Notes: a model not told the origin generated them from the sequence alone. Counted from the stretch's first letter, positions 1 to 8,948 are shown. The stretch is 64,000 nt of DNA from Rhabdobacter roseus (GCF_014202275.1 NZ_JACHGF010000009.1:124001-188000), one strand, 5' to 3'. Translations and numbers: made by a program.

Positions 1-242
1 TCGGGCAAGGTACGGGCCGAGCCAAAAATGGATACGCAGGGGCCGATCTTGGCCAGCTTATCGAAGCCTTCCACGAATTCGGCCATGACCTTGAAAATAA
101 CCCAGGAGTCGGAGCTCTTGATTTCACTCCAGTTCCGATCCTGGAATGCCTCTTTGATCCGCTCTTCGTCTTCGGGAATGGCGGGGTTAAGGAGAGATAC
201 ATCTATCGTTTCGGGACCTGTTTTTTCTAATTCTTCGTTCAT
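1..242 (-). CDS. LOG-family (TIGR00730-like) protein, N-terminal part
   Basis: Reading from the ATG at 242 on the minus strand gives 80 codons before the window edge cuts the gene, so only the N-terminus is visible. It contains FKVMAEFVEGFDKLAKIGP followed by VSIFGSART, the start of the Rossmann-type fold of the LOG (lysine decarboxylase-like) family. Members hydrolyse nucleoside 5'-monophosphates at the N-glycosidic bond, releasing base and ribose 5-phosphate. The catalytic PGGxGTxxE motif lies beyond the edge, so activity cannot be confirmed. It is divergent from rpiB with 133 bp between the starts. The link to ribose 5-phosphate metabolism is suggestive only. Confidence 0.8.
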   Translation of the reverse strand, partial: MNEELEKTGPETIDVSLLNPAIPEDEERIKEAFQDRNWSEIKSSDSWVIFKVMAEFVEGFDKLAKIGPCVSIFGSARTLP

Positions 243-375
243 ATTTAAAAAAATGGTTTTTAGTACTAACTCCCGAGCTGTTACCTTTGTGAAGCCAGGT
301 CACCGAAAGTAGGATATTACTAACGCTCCCGGCCCCTATGTTGTTACAACTACGGTTTAATTTAACAAAAAAGCA

Positions 376-807
376 ATGAAAAAGATTGCCATCGGTGCCG
401 ATCATGCTGGCTACCCCTATAAACAACCCATTACCGAGTGGCTGGAACAAAACGGCTACGAAGTGACCGACTACGGTACCCACAGTACCGACTCCGCCGA
501 CTACCCCGACTTTGCGCATCCGGTAGCGAGTGCCGTAGAGAACGGCGAATTTGAAAACGCGATACTGCTGTGTGGCAGCGGCCAGGGCGTGTGTATTACG
601 GCCAACAAGCACCAGGGCATCCGGGCGGCGTTGGTGTGGGATGTACCCTTGGCGGCCCTGACGCGCCAGCACAACAACGCCAACATCATCTGCCTGCCGG
701 TGCGGTTTATTGAGCTGGAAAAGGCCCTGGCCAGCGTGGAGCTTTTCCTGAATACGGAGTTTGAGGGCGGCCGCCACCAAACGCGCGTGAGCAAGATTGC
801 TTGCTGA
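376..807 (+). CDS. rpiB: Ribose 5-phosphate isomerase B
   Basis: This 143-residue cytoplasmic enzyme interconverts ribose 5-phosphate and ribulose 5-phosphate in the pentose phosphate pathway. The family signatures are complete: GADHAG at residues 7-12 (phosphate/ring-opening site), YPDFA at 43-47, and the catalytic cysteine C66 in LLCGSGQGVCITANK, followed by GIRAA. The length matches bacterial RpiB (about 145-150 residues). The ATG at 376 places the conserved KIAIGADH strand at the very N-terminus. The gene ends just before a 32-bp perfect palindrome shared with the convergent membrane-protein gene. Confidence 0.96.
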   Translation: MKKIAIGADHAGYPYKQPITEWLEQNGYEVTDYGTHSTDSADYPDFAHPVASAVENGEFENAILLCGSGQGVCITANKHQGIRAALVWDVPLAALTRQHNNANIICLPVRFIELEKALASVELFLNTEFEGGRHQTRVSKIAC

Positions 808-831
808 AGGGTACTTGGGCCGCGGGCATAA

Positions 832-863
832 GCCCAGGTACTTTGGCGCCAAAGTACCTGGGC
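832..863. terminator. 32-bp perfect palindrome between convergent genes
   Basis: A perfect self-complementary sequence centred at 847/848 (ctttggc|gccaaag core, AGGTAC/GTACCT in the arms) lies between rpiB and the convergent membrane-protein gene. It can fold as a long hairpin on either strand and could terminate both transcripts, although neither side has a strong T-tract. Its arms are an inverted pair of the dispersed GGTACYT motif. Two more motif copies follow before 925. Confidence 0.6.
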
Positions 864-924
864 CCTGCCTGCTTGGCCGAAGCCGAAGGTACCTTGGCGC
901 TCGGAAAAGCAAGGGTACTTTGGG

Positions 925-2340
925 TTATTCCTTGTACTTATTTTCGTAGATCCCCTTCCAGGGGCTGGAATGGTAGCGCTTTTTGAGGATAGGTACCCGC
1001 TCGAAGAGCGTGGGCATGATGTTTTGTTTGTCAATGACGTAGTCGGGCGGATCTTGCCGAAAATTATCGTAGATGTGGATCACGCTGTCGAAGTTATCGA
1101 GGTTTTCGAGGTCGTAGCGGGCCAGGTCCCAGTTGAGGTAGGGCGTAGCTGTGATGTTATTGATGTACTCTCCCTCATCTTCTCCCAGTACCAAAATGCG
1201 CTTCCCCTGAATTTCTTGGGGCAGCAGGGCCGACTTAGCCCGCAGGTTCTCCAGCCGCCCCAGCGTCACGCCCGGTAGCCAGCCCATGAGCCCCTGGTAC
1301 TGAATCAGCAGAATACCTCCGGCTACGCCCAGAAAAAGCAACTCGGCGCGCCACTGCTGTTTGAAGCTCTGAAAGTACCAGGAAATAAAAAAAGCCGCCG
1401 CCGGGATAAACACCACAAACTGCATGGGTGCCAGGTACTGCATGAGAGGAATGGTGAGTACGGCCACGATAAACCAGATGGCCATGATCTGCTGGATGCG
1501 CGACTGGTAGTTGACGAAGCGTGCGTGGGTGAACATCCGCATGAACCCAAGTACCCCCACCACCAGCGGCAGCAGCAGCGATACCAGCAGGGACGAAAAG
1601 TCGTTGAGGTTGTACTGCTTGACCTGAAACACCGACGTGAGCAAGTTGCGGTTGAGGCTATCGATGCCTTCGTTCAGGTAGAAGTAAAGTACCACCATCA
1701 GCAGCGGAAATACCGAGCCAAAGAAGCCCAGCAGGTGGTGCCGGAAGGTAGCTCCGCTGTAAAAAAGCAGCGACAAAAAACCCCAAATCATAAAAAGGGA
1801 CGCCGGCAGGTAGAAAAGCGTAGCCATTCCTATGTAAAAGCCCATCTCAAAAACCTCGTTGGTGATCTGGCGGCGGCTCAGCATCTTTACCAGCGTACCA
1901 AAAGCCAGCAGCAGGAAAGTCGTGGCCATGAGCATGGGCGAGAGGGTGGATAAATCAAAAGAAATATTGAGTAGCAGGGCGTATATGGCTCCCGGTATGA
2001 AGTTGCGCTCAGGGAAGACGTCGCGCGCGCGCATCAGGTAGTTGAAGTACAGGATCTGAAAAATAGAAATCCCGGCTGCGGCCACCTGAAAGGCTATCTG
2101 AGACCGGCCAAAGAGCGCGTCAATGGACCAATACACCAGCCCCGAAAGCGGACTTACGTTATCCCAGATGTCGCGGTAGAGCATAAAGCCCCGCCCCATT
2201 TGCTCGCCGACGAGCATCCAGCTCAGCTCCGGCACCAGCAAAGGTACCTGTGCCCAGGAAAAGGGTACCCGCAGCAACAGAAAGAACAGGATCAGGCTGA
2301 GGGTTTGGTAGGCGGCATTGACTCTAAAGAAACTCAGCAA
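925..2340 (-). CDS. Polytopic membrane protein, GT-C/DUF6427-like
   Basis: This 471-residue protein has about ten to twelve hydrophobic segments from the N-terminus to about residue 360, then a soluble C-terminal domain of about 110 residues. The first extracytoplasmic loop contains GRGFMLYRDIWDNVSPLSGLVYW. Its acidic residues and 'YrDiWD..sPl' pattern recall the catalytic loop of GT-C glycosyltransferases that use lipid-linked donors. The Bacteroidota-specific DUF6427 membrane family is the other candidate. The tail (GKRILVLGEDEGEYINNI...) looks like a small alpha/beta domain. It is divergent from rbfA across 209 bp. Enzyme activity is inference; the membrane topology is clear. Confidence 0.7.
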   Translation of the reverse strand: MLSFFRVNAAYQTLSLILFFLLLRVPFSWAQVPLLVPELSWMLVGEQMGRGFMLYRDIWDNVSPLSGLVYWSIDALFGRSQIAFQVAAAGISIFQILYFNYLMRARDVFPERNFIPGAIYALLLNISFDLSTLSPMLMATTFLLLAFGTLVKMLSRRQITNEVFEMGFYIGMATLFYLPASLFMIWGFLSLLFYSGATFRHHLLGFFGSVFPLLMVVLYFYLNEGIDSLNRNLLTSVFQVKQYNLNDFSSLLVSLLLPLVVGVLGFMRMFTHARFVNYQSRIQQIMAIWFIVAVLTIPLMQYLAPMQFVVFIPAAAFFISWYFQSFKQQWRAELLFLGVAGGILLIQYQGLMGWLPGVTLGRLENLRAKSALLPQEIQGKRILVLGEDEGEYINNITATPYLNWDLARYDLENLDNFDSVIHIYDNFRQDPPDYVIDKQNIMPTLFERVPILKKRYHSSPWKGIYENKYKE

Positions 2341-2549
2341 GACATTAGGGGGTTATAAGTTGATAGGCCGAATAGTTTCACGAAATTACGCGCCGAACCC
2401 CCACAAAAACAAAATAAGTACGGATATTTGTAGTTAGGGGATAGAAAGAATGGTGCTGATGGAAACGATAAAGCGCCTGAGACGGCCCGGTTTCCCAAAA
2501 CGGAAATAGGTGAGCCGCCCGCCAGGGCAGTTTTGAAAGATATAGAAAA

Positions 2550-2939
2550 ATGGAATCAAAAAGACAACAAAAAGTAGGTCGCCAAATACAGAAAGATCTG
2601 GGAGAACTTTTCCAGCGGGAGGCGCGGCATGTCATCAACGGTGCCTTCGTGACGGTCACGGCCGTGCGCATGACGCCCGACCTGGGCATCGCCCGCGTGT
2701 ACCTGAGTTTTTTGCCCGACAAAAACCGAAAATTTTTAATTGAAGCCGTTCAGGAAAATACCCGCTTTATCCGGACCAAGCTAGGCGAACGGGTGCGTCA
2801 CCAGCTTCGGATCGTACCGGAGCTGCAATTTTACCTGGACGATACCGCCGAATATGCCGCCAAGATGGAGGCGCTCTTCGCCGACCTCGTCATTCCGCCT
2901 GCCCCCGAAGAAGACGAAGAGGACAACCACACGCCCTGA
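2550..2939 (+). CDS. rbfA: 30S ribosome-binding factor A
   Basis: This 129-residue KH-type protein assists late maturation of the 30S subunit and 16S rRNA 5'-end processing. Visible signatures are RQQKVGRQIQKDLGELFQRE at the N-terminus, VTVTAVRMTPDLGIARVYLS in the middle and RVRHQLRIVPELQFYLDD before an acidic tail (PPAPEEDEEDN). Length is normal for RbfA. The stop codon is 16 bp before the next start, so it is probably co-transcribed with the downstream permease, an arrangement I recall from other Bacteroidota genomes. Confidence 0.95.
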   Translation: MESKRQQKVGRQIQKDLGELFQREARHVINGAFVTVTAVRMTPDLGIARVYLSFLPDKNRKFLIEAVQENTRFIRTKLGERVRHQLRIVPELQFYLDDTAEYAAKMEALFADLVIPPAPEEDEEDNHTP

Positions 2940-2955
2940 AGCGGGTCCATTGGCT

Positions 2956-4185
2956 ATGAATCTACCCTTCCGGATTGCCCGTCGGTACTTTTTTTCCCGA
3001 AACAAGCGCAGCTTTATCAGCATCATTGCCCTCATCGCCATGATCGGCGTGGCCGTAGGTACCATGGCCATGGTGGTGGTGCTGTCGGTGTTTAACGGCA
3101 TGGAGGACCTGAACCGGCAAATCTTTAAAACCTTTGACGCCGACATCAAGATTACCCCCACCGAAGGGCGGCGCTTTGAAGTACCCGACTCGCTGCTGCG
3201 CCAGATCCAGACTACACCGGGCGTGGGGCTCGTGACGCAGGTGATTGAAGACAACGCCCTGGCCCGCTACGGCGACCACCAGACCATCGTGCGGCTCAAA
3301 GGGGTAGATAGTACCTACCAGCAGCGGGGCCAGCTCAACACGGCTCTAATCGAAGGATCACTGCAACTGTACGGCCCTCAGGGTACGGCCTTTGCTGTGC
3401 TTTCCGAAGGCGTACGCAATGCCCTGCTCGTATCGATGAGCGACTACCTGACGCCCATTGAGCTGTGGTACCCGCGCAGCGACCGCCGTACGCTCAACTT
3501 TAACAACCCCGATGCCTTCAACCAGATCGCTCTGCGGCCGGGGGGTACTTTCTTCATCGAAAGCCGCTACGACGACTACATCCTGGCTCCGCTTCCTGCC
3601 GTGGCGGAGCTGCTGCAATTCGGTACGCAACGTACTTCCCTCGAAGTACAGCTCGCTCCGGGTGCCGAGCCGGAGGCCGTCCAGCGCCGACTCCGAAAAG
3701 TATTGACGGACGTTTTCACGGTAAAAAACCGCGATGAACTTAACGCCGATCTGCTGCGTGCCATTCGGGTGGAGAAGCTTTTCGTCACCATTACGCTGTC
3801 ATTTATCATTCTGGTAGCGGCCATCAATATCTTTTTTTCGCTGAGTATGCTGGCCATCGAAAAGAAAAGCGACGTAGCCATGCTTTACGCCATGGGCGCT
3901 ACCTCCCGCCTGATCCGGAGCGTTTTTCTGGCCGAAGGAGCCATCGTAGCCCTCACGGGTGCGCTGGTAGGGCTGGCCGCAGGCGTAGGGATTTGCTGGC
4001 TGCAGCAGGAGTACGGCCTGGTGTCGATGGGCATGGTGAGTTCGCTCGTGGATGCCTATCCCGTTAAGTTGGTATGGACGGACGTAGCCGTGACCGGAAT
4101 CATCATTGTGCTGATCACCCTGACGGTGTCGTTTCTGCCCGCCCGGCGCGCGGCCGAAGCGGGTAGGCTGGCCCACCTGGGTTAA
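2956..4185 (+). CDS. FtsX-like/LolC-LolE-type ABC transporter permease
   Basis: I start this protein (409 residues) at ATG 2956; an in-frame upstream extension would overlap rbfA. The topology is the classic MacB/FtsX type: one N-terminal membrane segment (FISIIALIAMIGVAVGTMAMVVVLSVFNGM), a large periplasmic domain to about residue 270, then three membrane segments with the conserved KKSDVAMLYAMGATSRLIRSVFLAEG stretch. LolC/E proteins pull lipoproteins out of the inner membrane together with LolD and LolA. No ATPase gene is adjacent, so assignment to Lol transport rather than another FtsX-family function is by similarity only. Confidence 0.88.
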   Translation: MNLPFRIARRYFFSRNKRSFISIIALIAMIGVAVGTMAMVVVLSVFNGMEDLNRQIFKTFDADIKITPTEGRRFEVPDSLLRQIQTTPGVGLVTQVIEDNALARYGDHQTIVRLKGVDSTYQQRGQLNTALIEGSLQLYGPQGTAFAVLSEGVRNALLVSMSDYLTPIELWYPRSDRRTLNFNNPDAFNQIALRPGGTFFIESRYDDYILAPLPAVAELLQFGTQRTSLEVQLAPGAEPEAVQRRLRKVLTDVFTVKNRDELNADLLRAIRVEKLFVTITLSFIILVAAINIFFSLSMLAIEKKSDVAMLYAMGATSRLIRSVFLAEGAIVALTGALVGLAAGVGICWLQQEYGLVSMGMVSSLVDAYPVKLVWTDVAVTGIIIVLITLTVSFLPARRAAEAGRLAHLG

Positions 4186-4246
4186 AGCCGGAAGTCGTCA
4201 GCGAACCGTATACAAACCCTACTTATTAAAACGTTTATTTAGTTTG

Positions 4247-4254
4247 TACTTTTG
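4247..4254 (+). promoter_or_regulatory. -7 promoter element of aminopeptidase gene
   Basis: TACTTTTG matches the Bacteroidota -7 consensus TAnnTTTG. It sits 45 bp before the preferred start codon at 4292, and an in-frame TTG at 4244 overlaps the element and therefore cannot be the real start. No clear -33 TTG lies at the usual distance. Confidence 0.5.
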
Positions 4255-4291
4255 TGCAACGATGGCAATGATCTATAAACGAACCAATCGA

Positions 4292-6868
4292 ATGAGCGAT
4301 ACGATGCGTACTGGGTTCAAACCAATCCTCAGCCTTTTATTCCTGATCAGCTATTTGGCTCTGGCGGCCGAAGCCAAAGACCGGGCTTCCTACCCGGATA
4401 CCACCCGGCGGGCACCTGGTCTGGTGAGCGCGCAGGGCCCCTACCGCCCCTCCCGTACCCTCAAAAACGACATCATTCATACCAAATTGCACGTGCAGTT
4501 CGACTGGCTCCGGCAGCAGGTACAGGGCATGGCCACGATTACCTTCCGACCTTACTTCTACCCCCAGTCTACCCTCGAGCTGGACGCTAAGGGTTTTGAC
4601 ATCCACGCCGTGTACCAGCTGGATACCCTTCGCAACGGCGCGTCGGCCGCGGGCCAGCCTAGCCGTGAGCCCCTCGAATACACCTACGACAGCCGCAAGC
4701 TGACCATACAGCTGCGCCGCCCCTACACCCGGCAAGAGACGCTTTACGTACAAATAGACTACACCGCCAAGCCCAACGAGCAGCCCCGCGGGGGAGCCGA
4801 CGACCACCCCACCGACAAGGGCCTGTACTTTATCAATGCCGACGGCCTCGAGGAGGGCAAGCCCCGGCAGATCTGGACCCAGGGCGAAACCGAGGCCAAT
4901 TCCGCCTGGTTCCCGACCGTGGATGCCCCCAACGAAAAGTTCATCCACGATTTTTTTATAACCGTCGATAGTACCTTCCGGACTTTATCGAACGGGCTGC
5001 TGATTTCGTCCATTCCCAACGGCGACGGTACCCGCACCGACCACTGGCGGCAGTCGCGCCCGCACGCTCCCTACCTGGCCATGCTGGCGGCGGGTGATTT
5101 TGCGGTTGTGAAAGAAATGATGCCCAACGGCCTCGAACTGAGCTACTACGTAGAGCCCGAATACGCCCAGCACGCCAAGGCCATTTTTGGCCGCACGCCC
5201 GAGATGATCGCCTTTTTCTCCAATACCTTCGGAGTGGATTACCCCTGGGAAAAGTACGCGCAGATCGCCGTGCGTGACTTTACGGCCGGGGCCATGGAAA
5301 ATACCACCGCTACCGTGCACGAGGAGGGCGTGCAGGCCGACAGCCGCTCGCTCATCGACGGCAACTCCGACGGCGTGATTGCCCACGAGCTGGCCCACCA
5401 CTGGTTCGGGAACCTGGTGACCTGTGAAGAATGGGGGCAACTACCCCTCAACGAATCTTTTGCCAACTACGCCGAATACCTCTGGAGCGAATACCACAAC
5501 GGCGACGACGAAGCCGACTGGCTCAACCTCCAGGAAACCCGGCAGTACCTGGCCGAAGCCGAGCAAAAACAAGTACCTCTGATTAGGTACTTTTACAAGG
5601 ATCGCGAAGGAATGTTCGATAGCCACTCCTACGCCAAAGGCGGCCGCATCCTGCACATGCTACGCCGCTACGTGGGCGACGACGCCTTCTTTCTGGCTTT
5701 AAAAAACTACCTCCGATCTCACCGCTTCGACACCGCCGAGATCAACGACCTTCGCCTGGCTTTTGAAAAAGTAACCGGCCAGGACCTTAACTGGTTTTTT
5801 GACCAGTGGTTCATGCGGCCCGGCCATCCCCAGCTCAAAGTAGAGCAGGAGTTTATGGCCTCGGCCCAAAAGGTACGCCTGAAGGTATCGCAGGTACAGG
5901 ATACCGTAGCCACGACCGTCTACCGCCTGCCACTCAAGGTGGACGTATGGGTGGCGAACGAAAAGAAAACCTACGAGGTCGTGATCGACAAATCGCGCCA
6001 GGTACTTGAATTCCCCGCGACGCAGCGCCCCGACCTCATCCTCTTCGACGCCGAGGCTCAGCTCCTGGGTACCATTGAGCAGGACAAAAACCAGCGCGAA
6101 TGGGTGTACCAATACTACCACGCCGATAAGTTTCAGCCCAAGTATGACGCCCTCACGCAGTTGGAGGGCAAGCTGGCCGACACCACCGTGCGAAACCTCA
6201 TGGTGAAGGCCATGACCGACCCCTTCTGGAAAATCCGGCAGATGGCGGTTTCTAACTTTGTGGAGTACGACGGACCGGCTTTTGCGGCCATCGAGCGCGT
6301 GATCCGCAGCCGGGCCCGGATCGACGCCCACCCGCAGGTACGGGCCGAGGCCATCCTGACGCTGGCCTCTTACGGCGACAACGCCAACGACAACCTGTTT
6401 CGCGACGCCCTCAGCGATAGCTCCTACTTTGTGGTTTCGGTGGCCCTGGACTCCTACCTGATGAACAAGCCTGACGACGCCGGGGAAGTTACCGCTCGTT
6501 TTGAGAATTCCCCCAACGACGCGATCGTGGCCTCGGTAGGCAACTACTACGCCAACCTGGCCAAACCCGAGCATTTCGATTGGTTTCTGGAAAAAATGAA
6601 GCGCATGAAGCCCACCGACAAGTACAATTTTCTGCAGGTTTTTGGCAAGTACCTCATCAAATCGACACCCGACATCCAGCGCCGCAGCATCCCGATCCTC
6701 GAGGGGCTGGCCCGCAACAACCAGGCGTACTTCGTGCGCTTCGGCTCTTACCAGGTACTGGGGCTACTCACCGACATCCAGGGCGTAGCGTCCCTGCGCA
6801 AGGACATCCGCAACAGCGAGCGCGACCCCAAGCTCAAAGAAATGTATACGCAGTTTGGGGAGTTTTAG
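4292..6868 (+). CDS. M1 family zinc aminopeptidase with C-terminal HEAT-like region
   Basis: This is an exported metallopeptidase of about 858 residues that trims N-terminal amino acids. The GAMEN exopeptidase motif is at residues 333-337, the zinc site HELAH at 365-369, and the third zinc ligand is E388 in the NESF motif, 19 residues after the second histidine as expected. A hydrophobic leader (FKPILSLLFLISYLALAAEA) shows secretion. The last 230 or so residues look like HEAT/armadillo repeats, as in other bacterial M1 enzymes. Starts at 4262 or 4268 are also possible; 4244 overlaps the promoter. Codons 6719-6868 are duplicated downstream at 8782-8931 because DNA was inserted here; this copy is the intact one. 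Confidence 0.93.
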   Translation: MSDTMRTGFKPILSLLFLISYLALAAEAKDRASYPDTTRRAPGLVSAQGPYRPSRTLKNDIIHTKLHVQFDWLRQQVQGMATITFRPYFYPQSTLELDAKGFDIHAVYQLDTLRNGASAAGQPSREPLEYTYDSRKLTIQLRRPYTRQETLYVQIDYTAKPNEQPRGGADDHPTDKGLYFINADGLEEGKPRQIWTQGETEANSAWFPTVDAPNEKFIHDFFITVDSTFRTLSNGLLISSIPNGDGTRTDHWRQSRPHAPYLAMLAAGDFAVVKEMMPNGLELSYYVEPEYAQHAKAIFGRTPEMIAFFSNTFGVDYPWEKYAQIAVRDFTAGAMENTTATVHEEGVQADSRSLIDGNSDGVIAHELAHHWFGNLVTCEEWGQLPLNESFANYAEYLWSEYHNGDDEADWLNLQETRQYLAEAEQKQVPLIRYFYKDREGMFDSHSYAKGGRILHMLRRYVGDDAFFLALKNYLRSHRFDTAEINDLRLAFEKVTGQDLNWFFDQWFMRPGHPQLKVEQEFMASAQKVRLKVSQVQDTVATTVYRLPLKVDVWVANEKKTYEVVIDKSRQVLEFPATQRPDLILFDAEAQLLGTIEQDKNQREWVYQYYHADKFQPKYDALTQLEGKLADTTVRNLMVKAMTDPFWKIRQMAVSNFVEYDGPAFAAIERVIRSRARIDAHPQVRAEAILTLASYGDNANDNLFRDALSDSSYFVVSVALDSYLMNKPDDAGEVTARFENSPNDAIVASVGNYYANLAKPEHFDWFLEKMKRMKPTDKYNFLQVFGKYLIKSTPDIQRRSIPILEGLARNNQAYFVRFGSYQVLGLLTDIQGVASLRKDIRNSERDPKLKEMYTQFGEF

Positions 6869-6874
6869 GGAGAA
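6719..6874 (+). repeat. 156-bp direct repeat, copy 1 (aminopeptidase 3' end)
   Basis: This copy comprises the last 49 codons and stop of the aminopeptidase plus 6 bp. It is repeated at 8782-8937 with exactly one difference (T at 6748, C at 8811), which is synonymous (serine TCT/TCC). It starts on a codon boundary. Together the copies bracket the AT-rich C25 gene. Confidence 0.97.
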
Positions 6875-6940
6875 TTTGTCTTCTACAGGCTTAAAGCAAT
6901 TATGTAGAATCACTCACTACTATTTTACCTGTATCCAACC

Positions 6941-8782
6941 ATGAAAAAATATCTCTACCTACTCGTCTATGCCTGCTTCACTCTTCTGACAAATACGGAT
7001 GCTCATGCCCAAGAAGCCCTGTATCGGATGGAATTGGATACGCTTAGCTACCAATATAAAGTCATAGCAACCTCTGGCCATTCTTCATCACAGAACCGTC
7101 TCCGTTTAGCCACAGATGGTATCTCTATAAATGTCACCAGAAATACAGCTAGACCTCATGCTGCTATTGATATTAAAATCCAATTTTCGGAAGATATAGA
7201 TATACATTTGGTTCATGCTGTCACGTTTGACATTTTCCCTGATGAGCACTACCCTTTCAAAGGAATTGCCCACTCTTGGTTAACTTCCAATGCCATTGAT
7301 CTAAATACCAGAACCATCACTCATACTATGAACGGACTCCTTCCAGGTTCATCGTATCAATTCAGAGTGATCATTTGGGGGCTGGGCGGATCACCATGTG
7401 GTTCAGATCATGTATATACAATTCCGTTATCAACGGCATTGGCTCCACCTCATTTAAAGAAAAAACTCTTATTTGTGATTAATCAGGAATGGAAAGACAA
7501 CGAGGCTATTGATCAGGCTCTCTCACAATACATACAGGATGTTACTCTGACTGACTCTAGCCTTACTTTTGATAAATACTATATTGACACTATCCCTATT
7601 GCTAAAGCCACCTTATTTGAATTTATTCAAAAGGAATATATAGAAAGTAATCTCTCTTATTTATTCTTTATTGGTCAAAATGCAGCATTACCCTATTCTA
7701 TAGGATTATTAAACAACAATGGTGAGATTATTACTAAGTACCCAGGAATTACCTTTTCATACTATACTCATTCACTGTATAACTCCTTCCGGTATAATGA
7801 TAACTCGAATGAGTTTATTTCTGTAACATATCAAGATGCTTGCCATCGACCTGAAATCGACATAAGGAATCCGATTTTACAACAAAATAACCCAAATCTT
7901 TCGGTTGGAATGTTATTGCCCGACCCTGCTTATAATTCCACGACCAAAACAAATGCTATTCTAAAGTACTTTGATAAACTACATCGGTACAAGCATTATG
8001 AGTTTAACTTTGACAAGAGTATATTACTATCAGATGGCTTTGCATCTGAGATGGAAGCCATTGACTTAATCCATCAGCATGAACGATGGCATGCTGCCGA
8101 TACAATAAAATTTGGACGGATAAAAGATCCTTATTTTGCTGGCTATGATCCCATCTGGAAAGAAGATTATCTCCATAAAATACAAAATAATTCTTACGAA
8201 ATATTTTCTTATAGTGCTCACGGCTCAAGTACTTACCATAGCTTTGGCATTAGCGGGAATGACATTGATCAAATGAATGCATTAAATACGCAAATTATTA
8301 ATTTTCTATCATGCGAAGTTGGGAAGTTTTGGGATCGGGGGTATTTAGCAAATAAATACCTAGAAGCTGGTAATGTACTTGGAGTTCATGCCTTTAGCCA
8401 GGTTATGGGCTTTTGGACAACTAGAGGAAGAAATACTGTCCTTGCTAACGCATTTGATCCAGATGGTGCATTTAACTTGATGGCAAAAGGATATACAATG
8501 AGTGATGCATTTAGATTTTCTGAAGGGCATAACCAAGCAGAATTAATTCTGGGAGATCCATTACTTAAACTTAGAGAAACTTGCGATACAGTTGTTGAAA
8601 GCCAGGCCTCCGGCGACTGGCATGCACGTATAACCTGGAAATGTGGACGTATTCCAACTAAAAATGATTTGGTTCGAATCTTGCCAGGACATACCGTCAC
8701 ACTTCAAGAAGTGGGAGCGGTTAAAGCTATTTCAGTAGAAGGGTACTTACATATTGAACAAACGGGTCATTTGGAATATTAA
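6941..8782 (+). CDS. Gingipain-like C25 family cysteine peptidase
   Basis: This secreted protein (613 residues) starts with a signal peptide (MKKYLYLLVYACFTLLTNTDAHA). An N-terminal beta-rich domain precedes the caspase-like peptidase domain (about 170-540). The catalytic pair is visible as H427 in SYSAHGSS and C458 in INFLSCEVGKFW, a spacing of 31 compared with 33 in RgpB. A short C-terminal beta region (SGDWHARITWKCGRIPTKNDLVRILPGHTVTL) resembles a common Bacteroidota surface domain. No type IX secretion C-terminal signal is obvious, so it may have been lost or export may differ. The TAA stop (8780-8782) shares its last base with the start of repeat copy 2. Composition is strongly foreign. 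Confidence 0.82.
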   Translation: MKKYLYLLVYACFTLLTNTDAHAQEALYRMELDTLSYQYKVIATSGHSSSQNRLRLATDGISINVTRNTARPHAAIDIKIQFSEDIDIHLVHAVTFDIFPDEHYPFKGIAHSWLTSNAIDLNTRTITHTMNGLLPGSSYQFRVIIWGLGGSPCGSDHVYTIPLSTALAPPHLKKKLLFVINQEWKDNEAIDQALSQYIQDVTLTDSSLTFDKYYIDTIPIAKATLFEFIQKEYIESNLSYLFFIGQNAALPYSIGLLNNNGEIITKYPGITFSYYTHSLYNSFRYNDNSNEFISVTYQDACHRPEIDIRNPILQQNNPNLSVGMLLPDPAYNSTTKTNAILKYFDKLHRYKHYEFNFDKSILLSDGFASEMEAIDLIHQHERWHAADTIKFGRIKDPYFAGYDPIWKEDYLHKIQNNSYEIFSYSAHGSSTYHSFGISGNDIDQMNALNTQIINFLSCEVGKFWDRGYLANKYLEAGNVLGVHAFSQVMGFWTTRGRNTVLANAFDPDGAFNLMAKGYTMSDAFRFSEGHNQAELILGDPLLKLRETCDTVVESQASGDWHARITWKCGRIPTKNDLVRILPGHTVTLQEVGAVKAISVEGYLHIEQTGHLEY

Positions 8783-8931
8783 ACCAGGCGTACTTCGTGC
8801 GCTTCGGCTCCTACCAGGTACTGGGGCTACTCACCGACATCCAGGGCGTAGCGTCCCTGCGCAAGGACATCCGCAACAGCGAGCGCGACCCCAAGCTCAA
8901 AGAAATGTATACGCAGTTTGGGGAGTTTTAG
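8782..8931 (+). pseudogene. Duplicated aminopeptidase tail fragment (repeat copy 2)
   Basis: This fragment repeats the final 49 codons and stop of the M1 aminopeptidase (NQAYFVRFGSY...YTQFGEF) with one synonymous change. The repeat extends to 8937. It has no start codon and no upstream part, so it is not expressed as a protein. The native gene-end hairpin follows directly, suggesting this copy occupies the original 3' end. Confidence 0.93.
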
Positions 8932-8948
8932 GGAGAAGCTCAAATACA

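Larger units (their letters stand above)
6875..8937 (+). mobile_element. 2,063-bp AT-rich insert with gingipain-like gene
   Basis: The segment from the end of repeat copy 1 to the end of copy 2 interrupts the native junction between the aminopeptidase and its downstream hairpin (8949-8995). It is AT-rich by eye (stretches of 60 bp fall to about 25% GC) and uses A/T-ending codons. It holds only about six GTAC tetramers in 1.84 kb of coding sequence, against about 21 in the 1.5-kb gene at 11567-13084 (hand counts). No transposase, integrase or terminal inverted repeats are present. The structure fits single-crossover integration of a circle carrying the gene tail, or transfer of such a locus by homologous recombination. 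Confidence 0.75.

Noticed and set aside
4244-4291. TTG start of the aminopeptidase at 4244
   Set aside because: The codon overlaps a TACTTTTG promoter element and would put polar residues before the signal peptide.
6875-8937. Classical insertion sequence or composite transposon
   Set aside because: No transposase, no terminal inverted repeats, and a 156-bp duplication far longer than any target-site duplication of known insertion sequences.
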